NCBI GenBank assembly: GCA_934725525.1
Contig: CAKVCG010000016.1
Location: forward strand, 1 to 18,902
Reading direction: 5' to 3'
Source: an uncultured Brachyspira sp.
GTDB lineage: Bacteria > Spirochaetota > Brachyspiria > Brachyspirales > Brachyspiraceae
DNA length: 18,902 bases
The first letter of the stretch is position 1. Every line of letters starts with the position of its first letter. The position numbers and the translations under genes are program-made. The notes beneath the pieces were generated by a model. The model did no database searches and had not been told where the DNA came from. It saw only the letters and a list, made by a program, of their open reading frames with translations. This document shows, in pieces, positions 1-7,172 of the stretch.

Positions 1-9
1 ATTTGAAAA

Positions 10-222
10 ATGAAAATTGTTTTTAACGAGAGAGCTTGGGAAGAATATATTTATTGGGAGAGCGAAAATAAAAATATGGTTAAAAAGATTAACGAATTAA
101 TTAAAGATATAATCAAAAATCCTTATATCGGAATAGGAAAACCCGAAAAATTAAAATACGATAAAAAAGAAGCTCGCCCATTCGGACAAGCCTCTCAATC
201 TTTCTTAAAATTTTTCACTTGA
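10..222 (+). pseudogene. YoeB/Txe-type toxin, 3' end lost
   Basis: The first ~52 residues read as a YoeB-family mRNA interferase: an aromatic-rich N-terminus (AWEEYIYW), then VKKINELIKDI and GKPEKLKY, which line up with E. coli YoeB without gaps. In that family Glu46, Arg65 and His83 form the active site. Here Glu46 is present, but after about residue 53 the sequence stops resembling YoeB and ends at residue 70, so the Arg and His positions are missing. The foreign tail (from about base 163) coincides with a terminator-like hairpin and flank also found downstream of the vsp gene. YoeB normally follows a YefM antitoxin; a TGA at 4-6 just before the ATG could be that gene's stop, but it lies at the window edge. 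The protein is almost certainly inactive as a ribosome-dependent nuclease. Family assignment is confident; the cause of the truncation is inferred. Confidence 0.8.
163..217 (-). repeat. Orphan terminator hairpin plus flank, diverged copy of the vsp 3' region
   Basis: Read on the minus strand, 193-184 pairs with 179-170 in a 10-bp stem that includes three G-U pairs. The loop is 4 nt and a run of six T follows (168-163). The 5' flank, TCAATCTTTCTTAAAATTTT on the plus strand at 195-214, nearly matches 704-723, which lies beside the vsp terminator. No minus-strand gene ends here, so the hairpin is an orphan. It overlaps the broken end of the YoeB-like gene. Confidence 0.6.
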
Positions 223-246
223 CAATTTTAATATAACGAATAAAAT
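219..246 (+). promoter_or_regulatory. Sigma-70 promoter for hicBA, possibly leaderless
   Basis: TTGACA at 219-224 is a full-consensus -35, followed after 16 bases by TAAAAT at 241-246. The expected start, about 7 bases downstream, falls on or next to the hicB ATG at 253. There is no Shine-Dalgarno sequence before that ATG, so the mRNA may be leaderless. Confidence 0.5.
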
Positions 247-252
247 TAAATA

Positions 253-474
253 ATGATAATAAATGCGATTATAGAAAAAGATAAAGACGGATATTTTGCT
301 TTCGTTCCCGAGCTTAAAGGTTGCGTAAGTCAGGGAGATAGTTTTGAAGAAGCTAAATCCAACATTAAAGAAGCCATTGAATTATATATTGAAAGTATCG
401 AGGACGAAGATTTAAATTTATTATTGTCGAAAGATTATGCAATAGCTCCAATAGAGGTTTCGCTTGAAAGATAA
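253..474 (+). CDS. hicB: HicB-family antitoxin (short form)
   Basis: A 73-residue protein with the HicB signature: an N-terminal strand, then DGYFAFVPELKGCVSQGDSFEEA and helix IKEAIELYIE, the degenerate RNase-H-like fold that binds HicA. Residues from about 50 on are too short for the ribbon-helix-helix or HTH domain seen in longer HicB proteins, so DNA binding and autoregulation are doubtful. The gene precedes hicA and overlaps it by 11 bases; the hicB-first order is the less familiar one. The ATG has no upstream ribosome binding site and sits where transcription probably starts. A type II toxin-antitoxin role is inferred from family and pairing. Confidence 0.85.
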   Translation: MIINAIIEKDKDGYFAFVPELKGCVSQGDSFEEAKSNIKEAIELYIESIEDEDLNLLLSKDYAIAPIEVSLER

Positions 475-661
475 ACTCCCAAAATTAAACTCAAAAGAAG
501 CGGAAAAACTTTTATTTGAAAACGGATTTATTTTAGACAGACAGAAGGGAAGTCATAGAATATACAAAAAGGATAGTAAAAGAATGGTTATACCTCATCA
601 TAGCGGAAAAATTTTGCATCCAAAAATCATAAAAGAACTTTTTGAAATTTTAAGCGATTAA
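464..661 (+). CDS. hicA: HicA-family toxin (mRNA interferase)
   Basis: A 65-residue HicA-like protein with the double-stranded-RNA-binding-like fold. The start is LNSKEAEKLLFENGF, then the catalytic-histidine segment RQKGSHRIYKK, strand MVIPHH and a C-terminal helix HPKIIKELFEIL. The family cleaves mRNA with the histidine in GSH. The start is a TTG at 464 inside the last codons of hicB, with AGAGG at 453-457 as its ribosome binding site, so translation is likely coupled to hicB. Length and motifs are complete, and the toxin looks intact. No ATG lies upstream in frame that would fit the family N-terminus. Confidence 0.85.
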   Translation: MKDKLPKLNSKEAEKLLFENGFILDRQKGSHRIYKKDSKRMVIPHHSGKILHPKIIKELFEILSD

Positions 662-674
662 AAATAACAGATAC

Positions 675-702
675 AAAAAACCCCGCGCATCCCTGCACGA
701 GG
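675..702 (-). terminator. Intrinsic terminator of the vsp-like gene
   Basis: On the minus strand, 702-694 pairs with 689-681 in a 9-bp GC-rich stem with a 4-nt loop, directly followed by six T (680-675). Two of the pairs are G-U in minus-strand RNA and would be C-A mismatches in plus-strand RNA, so the structure is built for the minus strand, 40 bases after the vsp stop codon. Confidence 0.85.
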
Positions 703-741
703 TTTCAATCTTTCCTTAAAATTTTCTATTTTCTAATTAGT

Positions 742-1854
742 TTATAGCGCTGGCAAATACCAAGTTATTCCCGTAGTTCCTGCGAAAGCTACACCAGGAG
801 TATCGCCTACATTACCTATACTTGCTTCAAAATACCATTCAAGGTTTTTCAAAGGAGTAATATAGATTTCCGCGTAAACATCATAGCCCAAACCGTAAAC
901 TTCTTTAACATTCTTTAAGAGAGCGTGACCATTTTGATTAACTTTCAAACCCAATGAAGGCTCTAAATAAATAGAAACTATATCGGAGTTTGCAGTGAGT
1001 CCCAAAGCTGTCATTAATGTCAAATTCCAAACGCCCGTTCCATATCTTATAGATGGGGCATTATAAGCGCCATTCATAGCTTTAACGGCTTGAACGCTTG
1101 CAAAATTATGGTATTTTCCCAAAGCGGTATTATAAGCGAGTTTAACTAAAGGTTGAAGAGCCACTTCTTCCACCATCGAACCGAAATAAAGTCTGAAGTC
1201 GAAACCGAATGATTCCGCATGTTTGCCTTTATCTTTTACGCCCGCATACTCGTTATCCCATCCATAATAACCGTATCTCAAATATAATCTAATTTGTGGC
1301 AACATATCCAAACCAGTATAATATCTAAATTGTGAATCGACGCTTACAGCCATTTCGTTATCTTTCCAACCGCTGCCTTTATCATTATTAACATACACTT
1401 GAATTGGAATAGCCATTCTAAAAGCGTTATCCATTGCGTTCAAAACCAATACTGGAGTATGAGTTGACTTGTTTACTCTTTTTGGAGTGTCTTTGCCGTT
1501 GAATTTTGGAGTTCTTGGTCCAACGGTTGCGTTATAACCTACTCCCACGCTTATTAAAGAAGAAGTGTAGCCAATTCCCATAGAGATTGAAGGAACCCAA
1601 TCATAATCATCTCCAGTGGTAGCTTTATTTAATAAAGCTCCGTAAATTCCGCCAAATCCAGTGTTATTGTCGAACCCGAAAGTTCCTTTGATTGTATCAT
1701 TTCCGAGCGTGAAACCAAGTTGGTCTAATCTCGCTCTGAACTGATTGCCATGCGTGAGGAAGAATATCCAATCCGTATCAACCCCATACATACCGAAAAC
1801 TTGTGTCGTTGCCATAGTCAATATAGCTATAGCCGTTAGAAAAATCTTTTTCAT
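742..1854 (-). CDS. Vsp-like outer-membrane surface protein
   Basis: A 370-residue exported protein. Residues 1-21 are a typical signal peptide (MKK, hydrophobic core, cleavage probably after VFG). The mature part begins MYGVDTDWIFFLTHGNQFRARLDQLGF, which resembles the 39-kDa variable surface proteins (Vsp) of Brachyspira. The rest is rich in alternating aromatic and polar strands with many Gly and Tyr and ends in WYLPAL, as expected of an outer-membrane beta-barrel. There are no cysteines for a lipoprotein. A strong AGGAG site precedes the ATG. The promoter is full consensus and a strong terminator follows, so high, monocistronic expression is likely. Beta-barrel topology and the Vsp assignment are by resemblance; the function of this family (surface antigen or porin) is not established from sequence. 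Confidence 0.75.
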   Translation of the reverse strand: MKKIFLTAIAILTMATTQVFGMYGVDTDWIFFLTHGNQFRARLDQLGFTLGNDTIKGTFGFDNNTGFGGIYGALLNKATTGDDYDWVPSISMGIGYTSSLISVGVGYNATVGPRTPKFNGKDTPKRVNKSTHTPVLVLNAMDNAFRMAIPIQVYVNNDKGSGWKDNEMAVSVDSQFRYYTGLDMLPQIRLYLRYGYYGWDNEYAGVKDKGKHAESFGFDFRLYFGSMVEEVALQPLVKLAYNTALGKYHNFASVQAVKAMNGAYNAPSIRYGTGVWNLTLMTALGLTANSDIVSIYLEPSLGLKVNQNGHALLKNVKEVYGLGYDVYAEIYITPLKNLEWYFEASIGNVGDTPGVAFAGTTGITWYLPAL

Positions 1855-1895
1855 TGTGTTTTTCTCCTTAAAAATAAATTAAAGTTTTTACTTAA

Positions 1896-1923
1896 ATTAT
1901 ATAATCTGGTTAAAAAATGTCAA
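1896..1923 (-). promoter_or_regulatory. Full-consensus sigma-70 promoter of the vsp-like gene
   Basis: On the minus strand TTGACA (1923-1918), a 16-base spacer and TATAAT (1901-1896) match consensus at all 12 positions. Transcription should start near 1889, giving a ~35-nt leader with an AGGAG ribosome binding site just before the ATG at 1854. Confidence 0.8.
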
Positions 1924-1958
1924 TACATAAAATAAAATTTTTTTCAAAATTCCAACCT

Positions 1959-1998
1959 GTCATTGCGAGCGAATGAAATGAGCGAAGCGGTAAAAATC
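1959..1998. repeat. Degenerate dispersed repeat (GTCATTGCGAG...GCGAAGC)
   Basis: A GC-richer patch in AT-rich intergenic DNA. It begins GTCATTGCGAGCGA and continues through a direct repeat of GAGCGA to GCGAAGCGG. A related but more decayed patch lies at 4601-4667. The pattern resembles the short extragenic repeats common in some genomes. Its function is unknown. Confidence 0.4.
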
Positions 1999-2003
1999 TA
2001 AAA

Positions 2004-3764
2004 TTATTCTTCCACTTTCAAATGCAATTCTTCAAGCTGCTCTTCGTCCACAGTCGAAGGGCATCCGCTCATTAAACATTGTCCTTTTTGAGTTTTTGGG
2101 AAAGCTATAACTTCTCTTATGCTGTCCTGTTTTTGTAAAAGCATTATCACTCTGTCTATTCCAAAAGCCATTCCGCACATTGGAGGAGCGCCATATTTCA
2201 AAGCGTCAAGCAAGAATCCGAATCTAACTTTCGCTTTTTCTTTCGATATTCCGAGCAAACTAAATATTTTAGACTGCACGGAGCTATCGTAAATTCTCTG
2301 TCCTCCGCCGCCTATTTCGTTTCCGTTTAAAACCAAATCGTAAGTGTCGCTTCTCACTTTCAAAGTGTCGCTTTCAAGTATCGCAATGTCTTCAGGAACG
2401 GGAGCGGTAAAAGGGTGATGAGTCGCGGAAATTCTTTTTTCTTTATAATCGTATTCAAATAACGGGAATTCTACAACCCATAAAAAATTTAATTTATCTT
2501 TATCGATTAAATTTAATTTTTCGGCGACTTTCAATCTCAAATTTCCCAAAGCGTCAAAAGTAATTTTCGGAGTGTCGGCGACAAAAAATAATAAATCGCC
2601 TTTTTCCGCTTTAGTAATTTCCAATATTTTATTTTGATTTTCTTTTGAAAAGAATTTTACTATATTCGATTCTAATCCGTTTTCGGTCACTCTCATCCAA
2701 GCCAAACCTTTAGCTCCGAATATTCCGACATATTTTGTAAAATCGTCAATATCCTTTCGGCTTAATTTTTCTCCGCCTTTCGCGTTCAAACATCTTATTA
2801 TAAATTTATTATCCAAAGCGTTTTTGAATACGGCAAAATCGCAACCTCTAACGGCGTCTTCCACATTTATAAGTTTTAATTCAAATCTTGTGTCGGGCTT
2901 GTCGCTTCCGTAATTTTCCATAGCTTCTCTATAAGAAAGTCTCGGCAAAGGCAAAGGCAAATCTATATTATAAACATCTTTCACGATATCGGCTATAACT
3001 TTTTCCATTATCGATAAAAATTCGTCCGTGCTTAAAAAAGAAGTTTCAATATCCACTTGAGTAAATTCTGGCTGTCTGTCCGCTCTTAAATCTTCGTCTC
3101 TAAAACATTTCGCTATTTGATAATATCTGTCGAATCCGCCTATCATAAGTATTTGTTTGAATATTTGGGGAGATTGAGGCAAGGCGTAAAAATCTCCCGC
3201 GGATAATCTTGAAGGCACTAAAAAATCTCTCGCTCCTTCGGGTGTGCTTTTATTCAAAATCGGAGTTTCCACATCTATAAATCCGTTTTCCGTCAAATGT
3301 TTTCTAAAAGCGTTAGTAATTAAAAATCTGTAATATAAATTATTAAAAACTTTCGGACGTCTTAAATCCAAATATCTATATTTTAATCTTATCTCTTCGT
3401 TCGTGTCTATATCGTCTTCGAGCATAAAAGGAGGAGTTTCGGACACATTAAGTAATTCCAATTTTTCAACCATAACCTCGATTTCTCCCGTTGGAATTTT
3501 CGGATTAATCATATCTTCGCTTCTCGCTCTCACTTTTCCTTCAACGCTTATCACATATTCGCTTCTTAAATCTTGAGCTTTATTATGAGCCTCTTCGTTT
3601 ACTTGAGGATTAAAAACTATTTGAGCGAATCCCGTTCTGTCTCGCAAGTCGACAAATATAACTCCGCCATGGTCTCGTCTTCTTAAAACCCATCCCGCTA
3701 ATTTTACTTCTTTTCCTATATCGTTTTTTGTTAATGTTCCGTTATAAGCGCTTTTAAACCTCAT
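2004..3764 (-). CDS. aspS: Aspartyl-tRNA synthetase, bacterial type
   Basis: A complete 586-residue class IIb synthetase that charges tRNA-Asp. It has an N-terminal OB-fold anticodon-binding domain (about 1-105), motif 1 around residues 145-170, motif 2 FRDEDLRADRQPEFTQ (221-236), a GAD insertion domain (about 290-410) and motif 3 GIDRVIMLL (535-543). The length is normal for bacterial AspRS (~590). His32 in RRRDHGGV corresponds to the histidine found in non-discriminating AspRS such as that of Pseudomonas, where E. coli has leucine. This enzyme may therefore also make Asp-tRNA-Asn for the GatCAB amidotransferase; that part is inference. AAGGA lies 7 bases before the ATG. The gene has its own promoter just upstream and is probably not read with the LUD gene. 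Confidence 0.97.
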   Translation of the reverse strand: MRFKSAYNGTLTKNDIGKEVKLAGWVLRRRDHGGVIFVDLRDRTGFAQIVFNPQVNEEAHNKAQDLRSEYVISVEGKVRARSEDMINPKIPTGEIEVMVEKLELLNVSETPPFMLEDDIDTNEEIRLKYRYLDLRRPKVFNNLYYRFLITNAFRKHLTENGFIDVETPILNKSTPEGARDFLVPSRLSAGDFYALPQSPQIFKQILMIGGFDRYYQIAKCFRDEDLRADRQPEFTQVDIETSFLSTDEFLSIMEKVIADIVKDVYNIDLPLPLPRLSYREAMENYGSDKPDTRFELKLINVEDAVRGCDFAVFKNALDNKFIIRCLNAKGGEKLSRKDIDDFTKYVGIFGAKGLAWMRVTENGLESNIVKFFSKENQNKILEITKAEKGDLLFFVADTPKITFDALGNLRLKVAEKLNLIDKDKLNFLWVVEFPLFEYDYKEKRISATHHPFTAPVPEDIAILESDTLKVRSDTYDLVLNGNEIGGGGQRIYDSSVQSKIFSLLGISKEKAKVRFGFLLDALKYGAPPMCGMAFGIDRVIMLLQKQDSIREVIAFPKTQKGQCLMSGCPSTVDEEQLEELHLKVEE

Positions 3765-3824
3765 TTTAAAATCCTTTTTTCTTTTATTATTTTTTACTTC
3801 AAATTTATTTTTAAATTGTATTAA

Positions 3825-3853
3825 ATTATATTATGAATAGACATAAAAATCAA
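3825..3853 (-). promoter_or_regulatory. Sigma-70 promoter of aspS
   Basis: On the minus strand TTGATT (3853-3848), 17 bases, then TATAAT (3830-3825). The -10 is perfect and the -35 matches at four of six. The expected start is near 3818, with a ~54-nt leader. Confidence 0.55.
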
Positions 3854-3858
3854 TTTCA

Positions 3859-3882
3859 AACAATGGGTTGCAACCCGTTGTT
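3859..3882. terminator. Near-perfect 24-base palindrome, possible terminator after the LUD gene
   Basis: AACAATGGGTTG is followed directly by its inverse, CAACCCGTTGTT, with one imperfect position that is a U-G pair in plus-strand RNA. It lies 12 bases beyond the LUD stop codon and upstream of the aspS promoter. The T-run on either side is separated from the stem by 6-10 bases, so it is not a textbook terminator. It could instead be a protein-binding site. Confidence 0.4.
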
Positions 3883-3894
3883 AATCAAATTTTT

Positions 3895-4524
3895 TTAAAA
3901 TCCCAATTCTTCGTCAATAAAAACTATATGAATTCTGTCTTTTATATGGCATTTATTTATTATAACCGTATAAGCGCACATTCTTTTATCGATTTCGCAA
4001 TTATCGTTGCAAATCATATCTCCAACCGCGCATGGATTATCCGCTTTAAATCTTATCGAATTTTGAGCCGCCGCGATATCTTTTGCTCTTTTCAAAGCTT
4101 CTTTTTCGGTATTTGCCAATTTATTTTTTCCCACTATCAAAAACACTTTTTTTGGTCCGTAAATAACCGCAGCCGTTCTATTTCCCGAACCGTCTATTTC
4201 AATAATATCTCCGTTTTTGCTTATAGCGTTTGCCGAACATAAATAAACATCGGAAGTGAAAGCTTTTATTTCCGCGTCCGTTTTTAATTCTTTATTATTT
4301 CTGTCGACAAAATTCTTATAGCCTTTCAAATCTTCCAATATTCCCATTTGATTAACAGAATAACTTCCGCCGAAAGTTATAATATCTTCTTTTTTTATTT
4401 TAGATAAAACGAATTTTTTAGCTTCTTCTTTATTTGAAAAACTATTGAAAGCGAATCCTTTTTTCTTAAAATTCTTTTTTAGAATTTCGCTTAAATTTTT
4501 AAAATATTCTTCTTGGACCGTCAT
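3895..4524 (-). CDS. LUD-domain protein (LutC/YkgG-like, DUF162)
   Basis: A 209-residue protein with the LUD fold of lactate-utilisation and related proteins. Visible features are an N-terminal helical segment rich in Lys (about 1-45), GGSYSVNQMGI, SANAISKNGDIIEIDGSGNR and the strand VFLIVGKNKL followed by a helix. These match stand-alone LUD proteins found in many anaerobes. The last ~45 residues hold a cluster of four cysteines (C-x6-C-x3-C-x6-C), which could bind metal or an iron-sulfur cluster. No lutA or lutB homologue is adjacent, so a role in lactate oxidation cannot be claimed. GAGGG precedes the ATG. The start fits the family length. Confidence 0.8.
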   Translation of the reverse strand: MTVQEEYFKNLSEILKKNFKKKGFAFNSFSNKEEAKKFVLSKIKKEDIITFGGSYSVNQMGILEDLKGYKNFVDRNNKELKTDAEIKAFTSDVYLCSANAISKNGDIIEIDGSGNRTAAVIYGPKKVFLIVGKNKLANTEKEALKRAKDIAAAQNSIRFKADNPCAVGDMICNDNCEIDKRMCAYTVIINKCHIKDRIHIVFIDEELGF

Positions 4525-4600
4525 AATATAATCCCTCGTTTAATTAATAATTATATTTTATGATATTATAATTATGCAAAAATTCAATATAAAAATGCAT

Positions 4601-4667
4601 GTTATTGCGACTTTATTTTTATAGTCATTGAGAACGGAACTAAAGCCCGCCGTTGGCAAGCGAAACA
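4601..4667. repeat. Decayed dispersed repeat in the divergent intergenic region
   Basis: The 222-base gap 4525-4746 between the divergent LUD and HAD genes holds a GC-richer patch. GTTATTGCGA (4600-4609) and GTCATTGAGA (4624-4633) are near-copies of the element start at 1959. AGCGAAACAATTCAA (4659-4673) resembles its end. No gene is supported here, and the antisense reading frame through it is not credible. Confidence 0.3.
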
Positions 4668-4683
4668 ATTCAAACAAAACGGC

Positions 4684-4712
4684 TTGTTTTTTCTATAATA
4701 TAAAAATATAAT
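4684..4712 (+). promoter_or_regulatory. Possible promoter of the HAD-kinase operon
   Basis: TTGTTT at 4684-4689, 17 bases, then TATAAT at 4707-4712, 35 bases before the ATG at 4747. In DNA this AT-rich a TATAAT is common by chance, so support is modest. Confidence 0.35.
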
Positions 4713-4746
4713 ATTATTATAATTAAAAATTTTCATTGGCGATTTT

Positions 4747-5349
4747 ATGATAAAAAATATTATTTCGGATATTGGAAATGTTCTTTTTGAATTCGACACT
4801 TCTGGATTTATCGACAAAAATATTGAAGCCGAAGACAAAGAAAAATTTTTTAATTTGGTTTTTGGAAGCGATAATTGGAGGCTTTTAGACAAGGGCGATT
4901 TATCTTTTGAAGACGGCAGAAATTATTTTTTATCTATATTTCCAAAATATAAATATATTTTAAATAAACTTTTCGACAGTTCTTTAACTTTATGTCTTAA
5001 TATGCATCATAATAATATAAATATTTTAAAAGAATATAAAGAGAGAGGATATAATATTTATTATTTGTCAAATATGACAGTCGAAACTTTTAAATGCTTA
5101 AGAGAAAAAACAGATTTTTTTGAAAAAACTTGCATTGGAGGAATAGTTTCCGCTTATGAGAAAATAATAAAACCGAGCGAAGAAATATATAAACTGCTAT
5201 TAAATAGATTTGATTTGCGGGCGGAAGAATGTTTATTTATAGACGATAATTTGGATAATGTTAACGCCGCGATAAAATTGGGAATTAATTCTTTTCAATT
5301 AAAAAATATGAACGATATGAGTTTTGAATTAAAAAATATAATAAAATAA
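4747..5349 (+). CDS. HAD-superfamily hydrolase, YihX-like (subfamily IA)
   Basis: A 200-residue phosphatase-like protein with all four HAD motifs: motif I IISDIGNVLFEFD with the nucleophile Asp8, motif II YYLSNMT, motif III Lys in KIIKPSEEIY, and motif IV LFIDDNLDNV. As in YihX, the residue two after the nucleophile is Gly instead of the usual Asp. YihX dephosphorylates sugar phosphates and FMN; the substrate here cannot be read from sequence. The helical cap (about 17-80) is short. The gene ends 6 bases before the sensor kinase start, so the two are probably one transcript. The ribosome binding site is weak. Confidence 0.85.
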   Translation: MIKNIISDIGNVLFEFDTSGFIDKNIEAEDKEKFFNLVFGSDNWRLLDKGDLSFEDGRNYFLSIFPKYKYILNKLFDSSLTLCLNMHHNNINILKEYKERGYNIYYLSNMTVETFKCLREKTDFFEKTCIGGIVSAYEKIIKPSEEIYKLLLNRFDLRAEECLFIDDNLDNVNAAIKLGINSFQLKNMNDMSFELKNIIK

Positions 5350-5355
5350 TTAATT

Positions 5356-7149
5356 ATGGAAAATAATTTATTTTTAAAAATAAAAAATCGCTACGGTTTG
5401 ATATATTTAAGCGTAATATCTATATTTATAATACTTGATATTATCGCTTCTGCTTTTATAACAAATTTTTTATACGAACCGAATACTAATCCTTTAAATT
5501 TATTTTTAATATTATTTATTCCGTCAACGAGCATTTTTGTAGGAATTATTACAATAATTAAATTTATACTTGAAGCTTTCAAAAAAAAAGAAGGCTCGCA
5601 TATAAAATTGGTTATCGTTATAATTATGGCTTTAATTACGATTCTTCCGAGTTTCATTATAAGTTATATTTCTTCTTATATTATAAAATCGAATATTAAT
5701 CTTTTTATAAATAGCGATATTAATAATTCTATATACAATGTTATCGATATGTCGAATAACGAAATTATAAATAAACAAAATAGTATGCTTTCGGTTTTGT
5801 CGAATGTCGGTAGAAATTATTTTAATAATATTTATAGATATATCGATTTGGAAAATCCGACTAATAATTTTAATAATTATAATAGATTAAACGATATGAT
5901 TAAAAATTATTATAATTTTCAAAATATAACTTTTCTGTCTAATTCTTATTACGGACAAAGTTCTATATTATTTAATACCGCCGATTTTCTGCCTTTGGAT
6001 GTAAATTCTAGATTATATACCGAAGAAGTTGTATTTATAAATAGCGAATATAGAGATTTATTTTATGTTAATGCGATTATTCCGCTTTCTATGGCAAATA
6101 ATTATGTAATATGGTCAGAGCCTATGTCTTCAAATTATATAGAGATTAGAAATAACGCTTTAGAATCTTTTAGGCTTTACAGTTCGGCAAGTATGTTTTT
6201 AAATGAATTTTCAATTATATTAAAACTTTTATATATATTCGTTTTGGGAATATCGACATTTTTCTCAATAATATTTGGAATAATTTTAGCGCGATTAATA
6301 TATAAACCGATAAGTCTTCTTTTGAAAGCTACAAATTCTATAATAAACGCCGACTTTGATATAGACATGAAATTTTCTGGAATTCATGATTTGAGAAATC
6401 TTATTTATAGATTCAATATTATGGCGAGAGCTTTAAAATATCATAGAGATAGAGAAAATACGAGATTGCGACTCGAAACTTGGAGAGAAGCGGCGATTAA
6501 AGTGGCTCATGAAATAAAAAATCCTCTTATGCCTATAGTAATGAACGCGGAACTCATAGAAAGAAATTTAAAAAATAATATGTCCGACAAGGATATAGAA
6601 AAAATAAAAAATTCTACAACTATTATAATAAAAAATGCAAACTCAATTTCAAATTTGATAAAATCTTTTTCGGAATTTTCTTTTGCAATTAAAATTTCTG
6701 ATAAAAAAGAATCTATTAACGAAGTAATTTTAGAAGTGTTGGATTCTTTTAAAAATATTCCAAATATAAAATTTAAAGTTTCTTTAACGAAGCATGATTA
6801 TTCTTTAAATATGGATAGAGATAAACTTATTATGTCTTTTAGAAATTTAATTAAAAATTCAATAGAAGCTATGGAAAATAATAATATAGAATCTATAATA
6901 TATTTGTCTTCTTATCATGAAATAATCGACTATAAAGAATTTTTTACGATAAGCATAACGGACACTGGAGTCGGAATCGAAACCAAAAATATAAAAAAAA
7001 TATTCGAGCCTTATTTTACTTCAAAATCGAAAGGAACGGGAATCGGACTCGCTACGGTTGAAAAAATTATTATGGAGCATAAAGGACATATTTTAGTAGA
7101 ATCGATTGTCGGAGAAGGAAGCACTTTCTTTATAAGATTCGAGATTTGA
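5356..7149 (+). CDS. NtrY-like membrane sensor histidine kinase
   Basis: A 597-residue kinase. There are three N-terminal membrane helices (about 14-38, 47-73, 82-110), then a periplasmic sensor region (about 111-285) rich in Asn and Tyr, a fourth helix (about 286-314) and a HAMP segment to about 365. The phosphoacceptor is His385 in KVAHEIKNPLMPI, the H-box form typical of NtrY. The ATPase domain has the N-box RNLIKNSIEAM (496-506), DTGVGIE (536-542) and GTGIGLA (560-566). All catalytic motifs look intact. NtrY usually pairs with the regulator NtrX, but none is adjacent; the only nearby receiver faces the gene from the opposite strand and is degenerate. It starts 6 bases after the HAD stop without a clear ribosome binding site, suggesting translational coupling. 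The signal sensed is unknown. Confidence 0.88.
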   Translation: MENNLFLKIKNRYGLIYLSVISIFIILDIIASAFITNFLYEPNTNPLNLFLILFIPSTSIFVGIITIIKFILEAFKKKEGSHIKLVIVIIMALITILPSFIISYISSYIIKSNINLFINSDINNSIYNVIDMSNNEIINKQNSMLSVLSNVGRNYFNNIYRYIDLENPTNNFNNYNRLNDMIKNYYNFQNITFLSNSYYGQSSILFNTADFLPLDVNSRLYTEEVVFINSEYRDLFYVNAIIPLSMANNYVIWSEPMSSNYIEIRNNALESFRLYSSASMFLNEFSIILKLLYIFVLGISTFFSIIFGIILARLIYKPISLLLKATNSIINADFDIDMKFSGIHDLRNLIYRFNIMARALKYHRDRENTRLRLETWREAAIKVAHEIKNPLMPIVMNAELIERNLKNNMSDKDIEKIKNSTTIIIKNANSISNLIKSFSEFSFAIKISDKKESINEVILEVLDSFKNIPNIKFKVSLTKHDYSLNMDRDKLIMSFRNLIKNSIEAMENNNIESIIYLSSYHEIIDYKEFFTISITDTGVGIETKNIKKIFEPYFTSKSKGTGIGLATVEKIIMEHKGHILVESIVGEGSTFFIRFEI

Positions 7150-7172
7150 GATTTAAAAATCGAAATAAAAAT

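Noticed and set aside
10..222. Functional YoeB toxin
   Set aside because: The region carrying the family's Arg65 and His83 is replaced by unrelated sequence.
3868..4242. Plus-strand 124-codon frame
   Set aside because: Antisense to the LUD gene, which has clear domain motifs; its composition is that of a shadow frame.
4602..4892. Minus-strand 96-codon frame
   Set aside because: It overlaps the start of the HAD gene in antisense and a decayed repeat, with no ribosome binding site or family resemblance.
5391..5657. Minus-strand frame under the kinase membrane region
   Set aside because: Antisense to hydrophobic codons of the kinase; no start signals.
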